A DNA stretch of 36,329 nucleotides from Limisphaerales bacterium (GTDB taxonomy: Bacteria; Verrucomicrobiota; Verrucomicrobiia; Limisphaerales; JAKEEH01). This document shows, one piece after another, positions 34,644 through 36,329 of this stretch (within the stretch, counting starts at the first letter, position 1; every line of letters begins with the position of its first letter). Where the stretch lies: NCBI GenBank assembly GCA_022616725.1, contig JAKEEH010000280.1, positions 1-36,329 of the forward strand. Reading direction: 5' to 3'. The notes beneath the pieces are model-generated. The model ran no database searches and was not told the origin of the DNA. It worked only from the letters and a program-made list of their open reading frames with translations. The translations under genes and the position numbers were made by a program.

Positions 34644-35564
34644 TTAATCGAGTGATACGCCCACAATCTGCAGAATGCGTTCCAGGTCATCGTCACTGAA
34701 AAAACGGACCTCGAGCGAACCCTTGCCTTGCTTATATCGCAATTGCACCCTGGTCCCGAACCGCTCGCGCAAGCGGCTTTCCAGGTCCGCCACGTGCGAA
34801 GCCGGCGCAGGCTGTTTACCGCCGCCGTTGCGACCGGGGCCGGCGGGTTGTTGCAGTCGGGCCACTAACGTCTCGGTGGTGCGCACATTTAAGCCATCTC
34901 TGATGACGCGCTCGGCGGCCAATTTCTGCTCCGCTGCCCCCGCGAGACCCAGGATGACCTTGGCATGGCCCACTGTTAACTGCCCGTTGCGCAAGTAATT
35001 TTGCACGTCGGCGTCAAGCTTCAGTAACCGAAGCGAGTTGGCGACGACCGCCCTGCTTTTGCCGACCTTTGTCGCGACGTCTTCCTGGCGCAAATTGAAT
35101 TGCTGGATCAATTGGTCGTAGCCCAGCGCCTCCTCAAGCGGATTGAGATTCTCGCGCTGGAGATTCTCTATCAGTGCCAGTTCAAGGACCGTCCGATCGT
35201 CAGCGTCGCGGACGATCGCGGGGACCTCCTTTAGCCCAAGCAATTGGGCCGCACGCCAGCGGCGTTCGCCCGCGATCAATTCGAACTGACCGTGGCGCGT
35301 GCGCACGATCAGGGGCTGGATGACGCCCTGGGCTTTGATCGAGTCGGCGAGTTCCTGCAGCGCCTCGGCTGGGAAATCCTTGCGTGGTTGAAAGGGAGAA
35401 GGCCGAATCTGCTCCGACGCGATCTGTTGTACCCGTTCGCCAATTCCGGGCCGCGGCTCAGCGGTTGCGGTAACGGATACAGCGGGCGCTACTGCCGGCA
35501 TGCCACTGGAAGTTGCCCCGCCCAACAAAGCGCCCAGCCCACGACCCAAAGCTGGTTTTGCCAT
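34644..35564 (-). CDS. parB: Chromosome partitioning protein ParB
   Basis: [16 protein letters not shown] start, [68 protein letters not shown]. Confidence 0.95.
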   Translation of the reverse strand: MAKPALGRGLGALLGGATSSGMPAVAPAVSVTATAEPRPGIGERVQQIASEQIRPSPFQPRKDFPAEALQELADSIKAQGVIQPLIVRTRHGQFELIAGERRWRAAQLLGLKEVPAIVRDADDRTVLELALIENLQRENLNPLEEALGYDQLIQQFNLRQEDVATKVGKSRAVVANSLRLLKLDADVQNYLRNGQLTVGHAKVILGLAGAAEQKLAAERVIRDGLNVRTTETLVARLQQPAGPGRNGGGKQPAPASHVADLESRLRERFGTRVQLRYKQGKGSLEVRFFSDDDLERILQIVGVSLD

Positions 35565-35701
35565 GAATCCAAGAGTGTCGGACAGAGGCAGGGATGTCAA
35601 TTTTTAGCATGCGTCGTGCCTTTGGAAGTGGATGCGGATCAGGCACGCGAGATTTCAGCGCTGAGGTTGCGTCGCACGGCGAAAGAACACGTTGAAACCA
35701 G

Positions 35702-36034
35702 CTAAAACGCCGCAGCCCATCCGTGTGCGGCAATAATTGTGCGGACCAGAGCAGCGCGGCGCGTGATTGAAACCTGCCCACGGCGACGCGCGAGCCTTTC
35801 GCGATGCACCGCATAGATTAAATCGCATTTGCAAAGCGTCGGCCAGTCAAGTCCATCGGCTTGATCGAGGAGGAACTCATGCAAGGCAGGCGCTCTCCCG
35901 GGGCGTTGCGTCGAGCATAACAGCACCTCGACCCACTCCTTGCGGCTGGCCCGAATTGGATGGGAGATCACAACAGCCGGATGCGGCTCTGGCCAACCTT
36001 GAGCCTGCCACATGAAAATATCAAAAGGGTTCAA
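35702..36034 (-). CDS. Putative PemK/MazF-like toxin
   Basis: 110 aa; HPAVVISHP and LCKCDLIYAVHRERLARRRGQVSITRRAALVRTIIAAHGW; 4-bp overlap with an AbrB-like antitoxin ORF. Confidence 0.65.
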   Translation of the reverse strand: MNPFDIFMWQAQGWPEPHPAVVISHPIRASRKEWVEVLLCSTQRPGRAPALHEFLLDQADGLDWPTLCKCDLIYAVHRERLARRRGQVSITRRAALVRTIIAAHGWAAAF

Positions 36035-36285
36035 TCCTTAGCTGGACGCTTGAGGAGGTCTTTGTAGGAAGATTGCGCGAAGGCATTCTCGATCTTGTCC
36101 CATTTGGGATCGCTCGGCAGGGTCTCGACGGCCGGGATGAGTATCCGCTTGAACTTCACCCGTTTGCCCTGACGTCGTATAATCCAAGTTCCTTCGTCGA
36201 GCGCCTCAATGGTGACGGTCGAGCGCGGCGGGCATTCTTGTGGCAGGACAACGCGTCTCCGGTCGTCGACTTTAGCTGACTTCAT
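36031..36285 (-). CDS. Putative AbrB/MazE-like antitoxin
   Basis: 84 aa; KSAKVDDRRRVVLPQECPPRSTVTIEALDEGTWIIRRQ resembles a SpoVT/AbrB swapped-hairpin N-terminus. Confidence 0.65.
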   Translation of the reverse strand: MKSAKVDDRRRVVLPQECPPRSTVTIEALDEGTWIIRRQGKRVKFKRILIPAVETLPSDPKWDKIENAFAQSSYKDLLKRPAKD

Positions 36286-36329
36286 CGTAAAACAATCCCA
36301 TTTTTCCTCCCATTCGTCAATTATCGAAG

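Overview
A 36.3-kb chromosomal-type window, most likely from a Verrucomicrobiota (PVC-group) bacterium; this is inferred from a PVC-type dehydrogenase/HEAT/CxxCH heme protein and from the general gene content. Most of it is ordinary housekeeping and envelope content. This includes a type IIA topoisomerase A subunit, a site-2 protease, tRNA-Val, a ferritin-like protein, a vanadium haloperoxidase, two sets of glycosyltransferase/membrane genes, a MerR-TipAS-like regulator beside a polysaccharide-lyase-like secreted protein, RlmD-like and RsmE methyltransferases, two PilT-family ATPases with a degenerate receiver protein, peptide deformylase, a PfkB kinase, ParB and a MazEF/PemIK-like toxin-antitoxin pair. 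I saw no CRISPR array, rRNA, complete IS element, prophage or obvious defence island. The less explained signals are mainly non-coding: (i) a 20-bp tandem array at the left edge, followed by an inverted-repeat-flanked segment abutting a frameshifted RAYT-like transposase tail; (ii) three dispersed imperfect-palindrome intergenic elements, two of them flanking tRNA-Val; (iii) a 42-nt perfect three-way-junction fold; (iv) a 1.09-kb divergent intergenic region carrying several unrelated 8-11-bp-period repeat arrays; (v) strong inverted repeats around the MerR gene. The most notable protein-level item is a membrane-anchored GrpE-like protein. All calls were made by eye from the sequence and ORF track; no database search was run.
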